A DNA stretch of 64,000 nucleotides from assembly GCA_930367215.1 (NCBI GenBank), contig OV884056.1:51646308-51710307 (forward strand). The letters are read 5' to 3'. The notes below the pieces were generated by a model. That model was not told where the DNA came from. It ran no database searches and was given only the letters and a program-made list of their open reading frames with translations. How positions within the stretch are numbered: the first letter of the stretch is position 1; the number at the start of each line of letters is the position of its first letter. Positions 11,703 to 24,639 of this stretch are shown piece after piece. The position numbers and the translations under genes were made by a program. This DNA comes from Pollenia angustigena. Taxonomy: Eukaryota; Arthropoda; Insecta; Diptera; Polleniidae.

Positions 11703-12415
11703 CAGGGTGTGCCATAAGTCACTGTACATTGTATTTTGAATAGAACTTTTGAATTTTGTGTTATTTTTCCTTTTTTATTCTTCAATATTAGAAAAAACGT
11801 TTAAGAGATTCAGTTGTATAAAATTAAGGAACGAGTTTAATTTTAAAAGTCAAACTTCAAGGATTTAAGCCAAAAGGAAATTTTACGAAATCCAGTACGT
11901 AATCTAGTCGCACGTTTTCAGTCATCGGGATCTGTTAGTGACTTGTGTCGAAGTAGAATGCCGATTGAAGTGCGAAGCCACCAAGTAAAAACTTCGCTTA
12001 CTTTTTCATTAGTAGCTTTCTTCTAAAACTACTTCTTTCTGGATCTATGTAGGTAAAAAATAGTGACGTACATTTGAATGCGTTCATTTTGGGACTTTCC
12101 TTGTAAAATTCATCGGTTCTTTTAGTAGAAATGTAAGTAGTGCTTTTAGTTTTTTCTGATTACTGGGCAAATTATTATCGAACGAGTTTGGTAGAGCGTA
12201 ATTGAGAACCCTCCAAACTCGATTCGTAAACGTGCCACTCAGCTGCGAATGTCTAAAACTTCACCGTACAGAATAACGAAAAAACTGAATTGCTGTTTCC
12301 GTACGTGTTACAAATGATATACGAAATATTGCTGCTAGACAAGCGAAACATTTTGTGAAAAATTTACCGAACTTTTTGCGGATGTTTGTCAATTTTTGAC
12401 TTTTAGTTCACCCTG
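11703..12415 (+). pseudogene. Tc1/mariner-superfamily element, decayed, 5' transposase part
   Basis: The ends CAGGGTGTGCCATAAGTCA (11703) and, in reverse complement, CAGGGTGAACTAAAAGTCA (ending 12415) are imperfect terminal inverted repeats. On the plus strand a peptide FQSSGSVSDLCRSRM (about 11915-11960) matches the DNA-binding-to-linker region of IS630-Tc1-mariner transposases. ENPPNSIRKRATQLRMSK (about 12206-12260) matches the following helix-turn-helix of the same family. In intact members these segments are only a few residues apart; here about 240 bp separate them, suggesting a nested insertion roughly 11980-12190, with the two edges beginning CCAAGTAA and ending TTACTGG. The catalytic DD(D/E) part is absent and stops are present, so it cannot encode an active enzyme. 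Fragments of the same lineage are at 26330, 33780 and 37219. Confidence 0.7.
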
Positions 12416-13019
12416 TACCTATTTCTCTTTTAAAATTTCTACAAGATTTATCTTTAACATTTGTTGTTTTTCAAGTATTTCTTCAACAACAACAACAACA
12501 ACAGCAACAACCTCAATATCATAATCGTCTAGTATTTGTTTAGCAAATAAATTTTGCATCCTCTAAGAATTTTCCAGGAGTATGAGTGCAGCAACATCTT
12601 GTTAAAAGAAAAATGCAAATGTATGTATGCATGGCAAAAGAAAAATATGAGGAAAATTAAACACAAGCTTAAAAATCTTATCTTTATGGATGTGGAAAAG
12701 TATTTTTAAATACTTGTAGGTAAATTAAGAATTTTCTATGTGTGTTTAGAAATATATTTTGCTTTCTTTTTAAATGAGTAAAAGAAAAATTATTTGTTTG
12801 CATGTTAAGGCAGAAATGTGTGCTAGCATTTGTATAATGAAGCAGGCATGGAATTTTTCTCTTAAGATAAGTCTAACGACTTAATGGAGAATGACTTTTT
12901 TTTGCATAGGTAACTATTCGAATGAAGTATGAAATTTTTAAGGATGGTAAAGCGTGGTACAATGGGTTCGATGTTAACCTTATTTTAATAACAACTTCCG
13001 AAAATCGCTTAAGAAAGTG

Positions 13020-13225
13020 TTTTTACTTATTGAAAAAAGTCCGAAAAAGGGATTGACTTAAGTAAAAGTAAGATACAAATTAATCCACAACTGTGCTTGA
13101 TTCGAAAATTTCTAAGTAAGTTTTAATTCAAATTTCTACTTGAAATAATCCGAAGGTGAGGTTTTGATTCTAACCTAAGCATTTACCCCAGAGGACCAGA
13201 GAGAGAGAAAGATAGAATTTTTGTT
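13020..13225 (+). repeat. Dispersed repeat (family H), copy 1, with GA run
   Basis: Contains GGGATTGACTTAAGTAAAA, then CTTGAAATAATCCG, GATTCTAACCTAA and a GA microsatellite (13198-13208). The same order occurs on the minus strand at 32200-32395. Unclassified, no coding capacity. Confidence 0.6.
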
Positions 13226-14203
13226 ATTTATTTATCCGTTTTGCAAATGTTTGTTTCACATTTGTTGTTTCTTTCCTTTTGTTTAGTCTGTGTTCATACA
13301 TCTCATGTCTTATTGACAAGATTGCTACTTTATAGGCGAGAGGGACGAGGGGAAAAGAAACGAGTACACAGATGCATGTACTGTCTTTACGTTTTGCTTT
13401 CTTATTCGTTATTAAATTTTGTTTTTGTTTTCAATATCAAATAAAACAAAATCAAAAATATGTCGTGAACATGACATGAATCATTTGAACGCCAATTCAT
13501 GTTTAAAGAAGAAAAAGGAAGAATCTTGTCAATAAGACATGAGCCGTATAAACTCAGACTTACAGAAGAATTCTCAGTTAAAAGAAACCAGCAGAGTGCC
13601 CGATAGACAATTTAATATATATAAATAAATAATTTTAACAAATAGAATTCGGGAATTTTTGCTTGTTATTTAATATTTTATACATGAAAGTAATGTATAT
13701 TTTTCTTCTTGTAGTGTTGTTGTTGCTACACAAAACAAGCAAATCGATTTTTAACTACTTTTGTAGTGCTGTTATTGGTTTCACAACAATCTTTTACAAA
13801 GACACGCGAATGCATGAAACGAAAAGTTCAGGCTTAAGTACTTTTTAGTGTTATTATATATTATATGCTTAAAGTAAGTGAAAATACTTAGATTAAGTAC
13901 GAGGTTTTTCTCTTTGTGTTCTTATAGCATTTTTGTATTTACAGCAAAACATTTTGGCTGCTTGTACAATTATAATATGTTACTCTCAAGATCTATTGTA
14001 TTTGATACGAATAAATGGTTGCAAAAAAATGTATATGTTTGTGAACGAGCATTATATGTTTATGAGCAACCATTATATAATTGTGATAGACAAAATAGGG
14101 ACTGATTTATATATAATAGGGTTGCGACAAAGCATAATATGATCAAAGAGACCATAATGAATTTTCAGCAATCATTACAAGTAAGTTGTCCGTGACCATA
14201 TTG
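13226..14203. other. Non-genic stretch
   Basis: AT-rich, with only short open frames that have no recognisable domain. Nothing else seen. Confidence 0.5.
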
Positions 14204-14204
14204 G

Positions 14205-14395
14205 GCCATGTCACAGAGTACAATTCCGTTCGGATTGATTCCATTCGGAAGCGAAGAAAACATATTTCTTTATTAATAGAAAGTGAGTTTTGATAGTTTT
14301 TTGACCTTTCAGATACAGAAAACTTACATTCCCTCAATGACAATTAAAATAGTTTTATTCCGAAAAACGTTATCGTCATTTTCTGTGACATGGCT
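14205..14395. mobile_element. MITE, GCCATGTCACAGAGT family, copy A
   Basis: The left end GCCATGTCACAGAGTAC and right end TCTGTGACATGGC are inverted repeats. The interior includes CCGTTCGGATTGATTCC and TTTGATAGTTTTTTG, which recur in copy B 40 bp downstream. Non-coding. Confidence 0.75.
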
Positions 14396-14435
14396 GATTA
14401 ATTCATATTTTTTCTCTGGCTTGGAGTTTAACTAT

Positions 14436-14679
14436 CAGCCATATCACAGAGTACATTTCCGTTCGGATTGATTCCGTTCGGAACCGAAGAAAACATATTT
14501 CTTTATTGATAGAAAGTGTATTTTGATAGTTTTTTGGCCTTTCAGATACAGAAAAATCCTATTCTGTTCATGAAAATAAAAATGGTTTCATGCCGAAAAA
14601 TATTTTCGTCATTTCCTGAAGCACCAAAATACGGAATGAATTCCGTTTCCGAAATGAATTAAACTCTGTGACATGGCTG
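14436..14679. mobile_element. MITE, GCCATGTCACAGAGT family, copy B
   Basis: The left end CAGCCATATCACAGAGTAC and right end ACTCTGTGACATGGCTG form a TIR of about 17 bases. It shares its interior with copy A and retains about 55 extra bases before the right end. TAT borders both sides, a possible short target duplication. Confidence 0.75.
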
Positions 14680-17600
14680 TATTTATATTAAAATTCTTTG
14701 GCCTTAGATCAACGATCATCACGCTATGTCCCCGGGGGCCAAGCACTTTTCGTGATTTTCACATACACACAACACGAAGGTTAACGAAACAATTGTAAAA
14801 GCCATAATTTAAAAAAAAAACAAGAACAAAACACATTGTTAATGTCTCAAACGAGTAAATTTATTTTCCTCTCTTTGCACTCACCACTACATACACATTT
14901 TTAACTGTCTCTCTTTGTGATGACCGCTGCCTTAGATTCATTTTTGGCCATTACAACTTTTAATACATTGTAAGCTTTAAGCTATAACAAAAAGCTTTAA
15001 AACTTACCATAGTTACCTTAACTGTGATCGTCTTGGAAAGAATTTATGCTATCATAAAAGCTCATAAAAAAGTTCTAGCTAAAATTTTCTTTGTTTTAAG
15101 CTTAAAAGCTTTATGTTAAGTCAAAGCTTACCAAACCTTGTATATAGTTTAAGCCATTAAATGCAGCAAAATCTAGTGAAAAGTTTAAAGCTTAAATCTC
15201 TGGCGTTTAGGTTTACAAACAAGAGAATTTTCGAGTTAATAATGCAACGGTAAATACAATAGCCCATGATGATAGATATGATATGATAGTTTTTGAAGCT
15301 TTAAAGCTTAGAGTCATAATGTAAGAGCTTTTTGCGTTTAATGTTTTGTTTTTATAAAAACATATTAAATGTTGTTTTGCTCATCTTAAAACAAAAACAA
15401 AAAAAATCAGTGGAAGTTTTTAAGCTTGATGCAGAGGTGTAATGGCTTATTTTAATTTTTGGTGGTTAAATGCATAACAAAAATGCTTTCAAATATATAA
15501 TTAAGTTACAGCTTCTGAAGATACGGGTTTTTTTTAAGAGATGTCGCAGTCTAATGATTATCAGAGATGATGGAACAGGTATGACTTTAAGGTTTTGTAG
15601 GCGGAGGAAATAAAAAGACAAGTTCTTCTACATCCTTCGAAGTTTTGCATATTTTATAATCAAAAAAGTTATAATGTAAATGCAGTCTTTCAAAAAACAA
15701 CATCATCGACCCATAGTGCATTGAAAGTTTATTACTTGTCGTTTTTTAACGACTATGTCCTCATATCTTTTTATTTCATTTTTCTTTCTTTGCTCTGGTA
15801 GAATTGCATCAGATGATGCACTTTTGAGAACGTCTATACAGTTTTAATTTTTTCTTCCTTTTTTTTTGGTTTTTGTTGTATTTTTTTGCTGCTGCTGTTT
15901 TTTTTCTGTTTCGACTTTTGCTTATGTATGCATCATTAAAATTTCTTGCTTTTGTAAGTTTTCTTCATTTGGAAATAAAACAAACAGAATAAAACAAAAA
16001 AAATCTAACGAAATGAAACTAAAGTAAAAAAAGGTGGGAGATAGTATGGAGTCGACTAGTGCTCGTTGTATGGGGAAAAATGAAGAAAACCTGCAGAATT
16101 TGATTGAAGCAAATAGCAGTTTTATTTTAGTTAGTATGTCAGCGTGTGCGTATCAGAGCAAGTGTGAGGAAATGGGTTCGTTTTAGATTTCATGGTGGCT
16201 TAGATTTTGAGAGAAAAAAATACTTAGAATGAAAAAAGTTGAAAGAAGTCACCTTTACAAGAAGATTTATCTGCAGAGTTTTCTTTTTAATGGCTTTGTA
16301 TATTTGTTATACAAGAGTGAGAGTGTATGTGTGTGTGTGTTTACCCTACACACACATACACACTTAGTTTATGACACACATGAACACTATTTCTATGGCA
16401 TAGAGTGTTTTCGGTAATGATGCTGCATAGGAAACCGGAAATTTTCTACAGTAAATTTAATATTCTAGTACCGGGTATGGGTAAAAGTGGTTGCTAGTGC
16501 CAGAAGATGATGATGCAGAAATGATAAATAAATTTTCTTAGGAGAAAAAAAAATGTAATTAAAAGATGTAGAATATAAAATATTATTTCTACTAAATTCT
16601 TTTTTATTTTTATTTTTAGTTTTATTCGAATTCATAAAAAAAGTTATTTAAATTAAAAATAGTTCATTGAAATATTTACCAAAGTCTCTAGATAAATATT
16701 TGTTTATATGAATTTAAAGAATTATTTGCAGCTTTTTTATTTCTTTGAAATATGCTGCATAACTTCAGGGGCTTATTAAATTTAGTAAGAATTTTACTAT
16801 TATTTCGTAACGAGAAAATTCAAACTTTTTACTTATAATTAATTAATTTTACTGATTAAATACAATTTTAAATGATATTCTTACTTAATTTGCCAAGAAA
16901 TAGTAAAATAGTAGGATCTTCAGCTTGTTGTAGTGAAACAGACAAATGCCTGCTTCGCACTGATAGACTAGTTCGCTACCAACTAGCTGACCGGGGCACT
17001 CAGATTTAGATTATGATGGGTATTTTTGCTAAAATAGTTGCATCTTTGAATTTCTATATTATACCACGGGCAAAAATTCTTTTTTCTTCAAAAAGTTAAA
17101 ATCTTGTGCTTACAAAGTATCATTTGCGGAAAGTTTTGCTTAACATCTTTATTTAAATAAAAAAAGAAGTTAAAGTTCATCGATTGCTCACTAAAGCAAG
17201 ACGACGCTGCAGCAGTACAAAACTTCATGCAATTTGCCTGGTTTAACTTTACCAATCTCTCAAAAATTTTGCCACAACTTTCAAAGAGGCACAACAAATT
17301 AAGTTAAACCCAACATGAAAACATAAACAATTTTTGATACTTCGCGTTTGAATAGCCAATTTGCCTTTACACAGCTCATGATGACGTAGGGAAATGATCG
17401 CCTTGCATTAAAGCTTATGTTGAATTGGAACTATTAAATTTAATGTTTGAAATATGGTTTGTGCGGTAGTGATTTTTCGAAAAAGAAAAAGATCATCGAT
17501 GTCAGCAAAAAAAATAAAAAGATAATAAATAAGAGGCATTAATTCATAAAAACTGGCTAAATCGTTTAAAGCAACTCAAGCAGACAATTTCAAAACGTCT

Positions 17601-18380
17601 GCAAATAAGCAGGACAAATCCAGGACTAAAAGCCAAGAGATGTCAAATGGCCTAAAAGTTTCCTTAACACCATAAACAAGATAATTTTTGCACCGAATCA
17701 TTACTGGCAATTAAAAAAGGGTAATCACTACGTACCGGTTTAACAAGGTACGGCTATGTTTTTGTTAAAAGCAGTGGGTTCTTAACCGCTATGAGCTGCT
17801 GAAATTGGGCCAACCATGACAGGGGACATGTTTCCAACAAATGATTTATATGAAGCGAGCATTGGCCGAAAAACACTCGCAATATGGGACCAGCCATAAA
17901 ATGGTCGTATTCCGAACGTTTCAATATTCCAAGATCTTAAAAAAACTACTAAGAAAATAGTGGATGTAAAGTTTTGCTTCACCATTCTTATAGCTACTGA
18001 CTACAATTTGTTTGGATTATGCAAAACGTTCTCAAAATAATAAAATTTCCTTCAGAATGGGATATCAAAATTGGCTTGATTTTATTTTGGCCTCAAACGA
18101 GTTATTTTGGCGAAGAATACTAATGATGTCGGCAGGATATGACCATCTTTCTGACATTATAAAATATCTGCCTCATTTCGTTTCTGTCCCACTCAAATCC
18201 TCAGCTACTGATTAAAACAAATTTCTTACATAAGCTTATGATGGGCCGAGGCTAAAAACTGAAAGAATCGTTCCATGATTTTAAATAATTCGTATACAAA
18301 TATCCTTCCATTATTGAGCCTTGTCGCCACCACTTGTGAGGGTTTCTATACAAATATGCCGACTTAATGAAATGAAATGC
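14680..18380. other. Non-genic stretch
   Basis: No gene recognised. 14950-15320 is rich in AAGCTTTAAAAG words like the first 700 bases. A (GT)n/(AC)n pair lies at about 16327-16362. Open frames at 17782-17985 (minus) and 18012-18215 (plus) have ordinary amino-acid composition but match no family I know; they may be decayed transposon sequence. Confidence 0.45.
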
Positions 18381-18480
18381 CCATAGACGGGTCAAACGTA
18401 AGGCCGACCACACTTTATTTTTCTAACATACCAAATCACTATCTCCGTTCTTTAAAGGGCCAAATGCCAAATGTGATTTT
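18381..18480 (+). repeat. Fragment of the 24163-24388 foldback family
   Basis: AGACGGGTCAAACGTAAGGC...CACTTTATTTTTCTAACATACC and the following CTCCGTTCTTTAAAGGGCC parallel the right arm and right flank of the foldback element at about 24330-24425. Only one arm is present. Confidence 0.5.
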
Positions 18481-20372
18481 TTTTTTTGAAATCTTTTGTA
18501 TTCATATGTTTGGCACATAATGTCTGACCTTGGGATAGAAAAATTGTCCTGGTTTACACGAGCGGAATCTGGTAGATAAACAAAGTTGTAAGGGTTGTAG
18601 AGGAGGGCTCGAACTACAAATGGTGCAAGACTTCTTTGACTGCTTTCGAAGGAAAATGAATGCTCTAATAAGTAGGAGACTTTTGGGCAAAAAATTCGTT
18701 TTTAAAATTTCCAAGAGATACAAAACCTGTTTTTTGTTTTGTTGTTATGCAAAATGTATTTTACCATAAACTCTTTTGAAATAAAGAAGTTATAGACAAG
18801 ACTTTTTCCCATTTTGTTTCCTAATGCAAATTTTATAAAAATAAATTTTAATTGATTTTTCATAACAAGTTTATTTAATAAAAAATTTAAAATACATTTT
18901 ACAATAGAAATTCTGAAATCTACAAAGATTTACCGCCTTCTCACAACATGCCTTCACACAATACTTTCCGGATTAGTCGCCTTAAAAATAATGCAAAAAA
19001 AAGTGAAAGAGATCACAAAAGAGCGGAGGGAAAACCAGCATAACAAATTACCTTAAAGGTGTTTAATACTTACAATTTAGTATTAAAAAAGAAACCCCGA
19101 ACTGCAACAAAGTGATTTAAAATCGCAGCAGGTAGTTAAAAATTCATTCAATTCCAAAACTTCCTTACACTTACACATACATAATACATACATAAATTCA
19201 TCCTTAAGTAAACTAAATATATGCAATCAATAACAAAAGGATAATCTTTAAAATAAATACAGGACAATAAATCAATGAATATGTTTGTTTGGTGAATCCT
19301 TTAGAAAAGGATTTCTTTGTGAATGACACAAAATTTTACTCATATGAGTGTAAAAAAATTAAAATATAATAAAAGAAAAGGAGTAAAAGAAAATGCAAAA
19401 TAAGAGTAAAATTTATACATGAATGCATTCATGTGTAGACAAACACTTTAGAGTTCATACACGCAAATTTTTTAAAACAATTGAAATCAAAAATAGTTTT
19501 TTTTGCACTAAAAGTGGTTTCTTTTTAACCTTTAAGAATTTTTTTTTTACAGATTTAGAGTTCTAATTCAAGAGCATGTTAGAAAAAAAAATATAAAAGA
19601 GTTTTATTGTAACAAAAACCTATTCTTTGTTTTTTTATTTATTTTTGTTAAGAACCATAAAATCGCTATAAGGGCTTGTTACTTTTCTCAGTGTCCCATT
19701 ATTGACCCTTTTCTTTTGGTGATTCCTGAACGAAACCAATTTGATTGAATATGTCCTTTGTCTTTTCTTCACATGGTTTTGGTAGGAGTTTGTGTCTCAT
19801 AAAACATTTTTCCGGTCCTAATTATTGTTGACATTTGATCAAAAATGCATCTGCTTAAAAATTAAACAATAATAAAAATGCATCTTCTCCTTTGCGATAA
19901 AGAATTTTTATTTTGATTTCTTTACTTTTTGACATTTGGAGAATAATAAACGTATGGGTTTTAGATTTTATTAAGATTTCTTTGTGTGTGAGATTCTTTT
20001 GTAAATTTTACATAGTGGTGGTTAAGGATTGCCATCATAATTTTAATCTTCAAATTAAAATTTTTCTTGAAAAAGGTGTGAGAATTTTTGATTAAATGAA
20101 CGGGTTTTGTGGATTTTAACATACTTTATAGCAAACATGATTTTTGGTGAAACTTTGTGAAAATGTTGATATTTATTATATGAGCGCATTTTCGCAAAAT
20201 AAAAACAAAACAATTTTTTCTCAAAATCAGTTAAATTCTATATTTTTTTTAATGAGAATTTTTTTTACTGCAAATATTTTCAAAACTAAGGGCTTACTTT
20301 ACCAATTCTATTTAAATATCAATTAATATTTAGAATTAGGTTTTTTCAAAAAACAAAAAAAAATTTTAATCA
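18481..20372. other. Non-genic stretch
   Basis: AT-rich DNA with no recognisable gene or element. Short open frames are low in complexity. Confidence 0.5.
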
Positions 20373-20680
20373 AGGTTTCGTTATAATGTGCTAAATTCCC
20401 ATTTCATACTATTGACAAACTGAAGTTTATTGTTGATGGGATAAGCTATTCCTATGAGCATTTCACTGGTTGCTTAGGCCAGATCGTCAGGAAACTTCGC
20501 CAAAGATTTTAGAAAAAATAAAGAAAATATACAAATAAAACTGGTAAGTGAATAAGAATTATAAGCCCAAGTTTTACTTGTAACAATATCAAAGCTTAAA
20601 CAAAAACAACAACAATAAACAGTGAGCTTATCTTTTCAGACAGTCCCGACCACAATTTGTTGATTTTTTGTCAACTCTAA
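20373..20680 (+). repeat. Dispersed repeat (family G), copy 1
   Basis: Contains ATAATGTGCTAAATTCCCAT, AGTTTATTGTTGATGGGATA, CCAGATCGTCAGGAAACTTC and AAACAGTGAGCTTATCTTT. The same order occurs in inverse orientation at 57465-57815. Partial copies lie at 36087-36240 and 38324-38619. Confidence 0.7.
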
Positions 20681-21254
20681 TAAGAGTAAAATTTAAAATT
20701 TCTTAAAAGATTGATCAAATAGCTATCGAAGCTACTTGGGACAAATTTTGCTTACACCAATAGGTAATAAGTAACATGGAAGATAAAGAACACCTGTATG
20801 GCCAACGGTCAAACATTGACCCCCTCTAACTCAGAAACTTTTTGACCGATCTTGTTGATCTTGTGTCTAAACTACTATCCTATAGAACTTACCTTGGTGC
20901 AAATTTCATCCAAATCGGAAGCCTTGAAGAAAAGTTTTGGTTTGGTAGCATAAGCTGTTTTTAGAACAAAAGTAATTGACAAATTTTTTATGTCGATTTC
21001 TTTTCTGAGAAATCGCCATTAGTTTAGTTAATTTTCATATTATTCGAATGTTAAAGTCTTTTTAAGGATTGTAGTTTGACTTAGAATACACATTCGAATA
21101 ATATAAAAATTTATATTAATATAAAAACTTATATTAATAAATGTTACTCACCATGAGAAATAAATTCCCAGATTAGGTCTTAATTTTTTTAGACAGTATG
21201 TTTTTGTAATGACACAAGTTTTTTAAATGTTTTTTTGCGATTTTAAAGGTAAAT
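20681..21254. other. Non-genic stretch
   Basis: No gene recognised. Phrases such as GGTGCAAATTTCATCCAAATC resemble older fly interspersed repeats, but no ends could be defined. Confidence 0.4.
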
Positions 21255-22612
21255 TTTTATACCCTCCACCACAATTAGTTGTGAAGAGGGTATACTTAGT
21301 TTGTCATTCCATGTGAAACTTTTTTATTAGTCATCTCAGACCCCATAAAGTATATCTATTCTGGGTCCTTAAGTGATTCTAAGTCGATTTAGCAATGTCC
21401 GTCTGTCTGTCCGTCTGTTGAAAACACGCTCACTTTCGAAAAACTCTAAAGAAATAAATAAACTTGGTGTCAAATTGCTTGTAGTTATCCTAAGCAGTTT
21501 GGGATTGAAATCCAGCAAATCGGTTCAGTAGGATCAGAGCTATGAATCAAAATGTGGAACCGCCACCTAAAAAAAATTGATAATTTTGTTACAAAAACTA
21601 TTATAAATGGTGGAATAATACACAGAATGATATAAGAAAATTTACCCTAGGCCTCATATAAACCCTTCTACCGGAAAACAGTTTAGTACGCCTAAAACCG
21701 TAATTAACAATGCTATCATAATAGAAATTTGGATCGTCACTGTTTAATAAGACTAGAAATGACACTGTGAAGTTTCGTGAAGATCGGTCCATAATTTACC
21801 CTAGGCCCCATTTAAAACCTTTTTCCGGAAAACAGTTTAGTACGCCTTAAACCGTAATTAACAATGCTATCATAATAGAAATTGGTACGTCATTAGGACT
21901 AGAAATAATTCTGTGAAATTTCTATGAAGTTTACCATAGGCCTCATATAAACCCTGCTCCCGGAAAACAGTTTGGTACGCCTAACACCGTAAAAAATAAT
22001 GCTATCATAACAAAATTTGGTACATCACAGTTTAGTAGAGCTAGAAATGACATTGTGATATAAAGCCCACTCTGGTTAAATAATTAAATACGCCTAAAAC
22101 CGTAGCAGATATAGATATTGCGATAAACGTTCTTCCACCTAAGCTTCATATGGCCAGAAAAAATGTTATGCAATTTTGGTCCATAATTTACCTTAGATCC
22201 CATTTTAGCAGCCTTCTGAAATTCACTGCAAACGCTTAAACTAATTGCACCGCTCTATTGAAATTTATGTTTTTTAATACCGGCAATCACTCTGAAGAGT
22301 TTTGGGAAGATTGGTTCATAGCTTAACATGGTTCCAATATAAATTGCCCTCCTGAAAATCATTTAAGTTCGGCTTAAACTGTTACGAATCATGATATTTT
22401 ACTCAAGCTAGTTAAAATTGCTTAAATAAAGCATTAAACTTTCTGATTGTCGGTCAATAATTTAATATAGGTCTAAACCGCAACAAATTTTAATGCAGAT
22501 GTCTGTTTTAATAAAGATAAATTAATAATAATTAATAATAATAAAACATTCGAACTGTCGGTGGATGGTATCAAAGATTCGGCACAGCCGAATAAAGCAC
22601 TCTAACTTGTTT
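21255..22612 (+). mobile_element. mini-me / DINE-1-like repeat with internal tandem modules
   Basis: Begins with a hairpin (ACCCTCCACCACAATTAG...GTGAAGAGGGTAT), then AGTTTGTCATTCCATG, AGTCGATTTAGCAATG and the core GTCCGTCTGTCTGTCCGTCT at 21399. It continues with three or more degenerate modules about 145-155 bp apart (starts near 21644, 21797, 21940), each with ACCCTAGGCC.CAT, CCGGAAAACAGTTTAGTACG and AAACCGTAATTAACAATG. The end GGCACAGCCGAATAAAGC...AACTTG is near 22612. Non-autonomous; no coding capacity seen. Confidence 0.75.
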
Positions 22613-22805
22613 TAATTAATATAATTTTGTTTGTCGTGTTTGATTCGCAATTTTTATTCTTGACAAAAACTCTGAAATTTATTGTTGTATTCCAAAAATT
22701 ACTTTGAAAGTAAATTTGCAAGTGCACGGCTCACAAAAACCGATCTGGCAAATTGCTTTTTTTTATTTTCTTGCGAAAACCATAAAGAAATTTGTTGTTG
22801 TTTTT

Positions 22806-24162
22806 GTTTTAGTACTAGCTTAACCCGGTGCGCTTCGCTACACTCATTAAGAGATATTTTATAATGCATTAGGGATATAACTTTTTAACAATTTTTTAAA
22901 ATATCAAAATTGGCATATCACAGTCCGATAGAGGATCAGCAACTTTAAGGGAACGTAAATTTATTTTTTCGCTAAGGTCAAAAAAGTTCACGCACCAACC
23001 GAACTGAAGTTTTGAAAATTTTTCATTTTCTTTTTGGTTAAGAAAAATTAATAATATGTTTATTTAAAACAAAAAATAGCTCATGTATGAAATTTCATTA
23101 ATATTTGGAGATGGTAAGAGATTTTTCCGCAAACCAAAACGTATCTTTAACAAAAAAAATTAAAAAAGAATAAAAAACAAATAAAATAAACAACATAAAA
23201 TTATAAATATACAATATTGCATTAGTTTAAAAAAATCTATTGGTGCGTGAACTTTTCGGAGAAAAATTACAAAAGATTATAATTTTCGTGGTTACTAGGA
23301 CATGGTTGACCTCATGGTACTATGCCAAAAAATTGGTTATACCCCTAATATGCATCCTATGGGAGGTATTTCCCCCTGCGCCTACCCGCTTTATTTTTTT
23401 TTTCAAGAGTGTAGTAACATTCTCACTATAACAGTTCTTAAGATATGCGATATTAAACATTGGCGTCCTATGGGGGGTACCACTTCCTCCGCTGCTAATT
23501 TATTTAAATTTTGGGGCTCAGAAGATCCTACTACGAAAAGTTCAACAAAATGCGTGCAGCGGCTCTTATTTATATTTCTATCTCTGAGGGGTACTGCTCC
23601 TCCTTGTCTACGCCGCCCATTTCTATATTAAAATTTATAGTTTACCATAAGATTAGCTTTAACCACGTTTGAAGACTCTCCCTTTAATAGTTCTTCAGTT
23701 GTGCGATATTTAATATCTGCATCCTATGAGAGATATTTTCCCCCCTGCGCTTACCCGCTTTATTTTTATTTTCGATAGTGTAGCATACCATAAGAGTGAC
23801 TTCTACAAAGTTTGAACATACTCACTATAACAGTTCTTAAGATATGCGATATTAAACATTGGCGTCCTATTTGGGGAACCACTTCCCCCGCTGCTATTTT
23901 GTATCAATTTTAGGGCTCAGAAGATCCTACCACCAAAAGTTCAACAAAATGCGTGCAGCGGCTCTTAAGATATGCGATATTTAATATTGGCATCCAATGG
24001 GGGGTACCAATTCCCCTGCCCCTATCCAAATTTCGTAATTACATAAGAACCTTCTAATAATAACAAATACAAGAAAAAAGGAATTAGTGAAATCTGTCCA
24101 GCCATTCACGCGTGATGCCGTGACCAAGGGAAAAAGGGATTCATTTTTATATAAATAGATTT
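22806..24162 (+). repeat. Dispersed modular repeat (family E), longer copy
   Basis: Starts ACTAGCTTAACCCGGTGCG and ends ...TTTTATATAAATAGATTTT. Inside, a module with AGATATGCGATATTAAAC, TTGGCGTCCTAT and GCTCAGAAGATCCTAC recurs near 23442, 23704, 23843 and 23971 with alternating spacing. The other copy is inverted at 2740-3497. Class unassigned. Confidence 0.7.
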
Positions 24163-24388
24163 TAGAAATAAGTAATGGAGATGAAAAATAAAACGGGGAT
24201 GTACATACATTTAACCCATCTAAGAACATGCCAGGCGCTGCAGGGGCCAACTTTAAGAATTTCATTAAACCGCCATATTTGTATGGTTGAAATTTTAAAA
24301 TTTGTCCCTGCAGCGCCTAGGATTCCCTTAGATGGGTCCAATGTATGACCAAACCCACTTTATTTTTCATCTCCAACACTTATTTCTA
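24163..24388. mobile_element. Foldback MITE with ~85-bp arms
   Basis: The left arm TAGAAATAAGTAATGGAGAT...GGCGCTGCAGGGG (24163-24250) is the approximate reverse complement of the right arm CCCTGCAGCGCC...ATCTCCAACACTTATTTCTA (24305-24388). The loop is about 55 bp. Its left end abuts the end of the family E copy. A single-arm relative lies at 18381-18480. Confidence 0.75.
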
Positions 24389-24639
24389 ACATACCTGCCT
24401 GCTGTCTCCATTCCTTAAGGGGCTACCATACAAAATGTACAGTGCAGACTAGAAATATATTGAGAAAAAAGCCCGATTGCTGCCAAGGAGTCGCCTTAAG
24501 GGGATAAATGTATGAAGGACCTCCAATAGTTTTGCTTAATTAAACATTTTCGCGAGACATACTTGCCCTTTGTCTCCACTTCTTAGTGAGAGCACTCTTG
24601 TGAACTAAGAATAATAAGTTATTTTATTTTTTATACTCA

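Noticed and set aside
17782..18215. Two neighbouring open frames (minus 17782-17985, plus 18012-18215) with normal amino-acid composition
   Set aside because: No recognisable domain, no splice or start context and opposite strands; may be decayed transposon DNA but cannot be supported.
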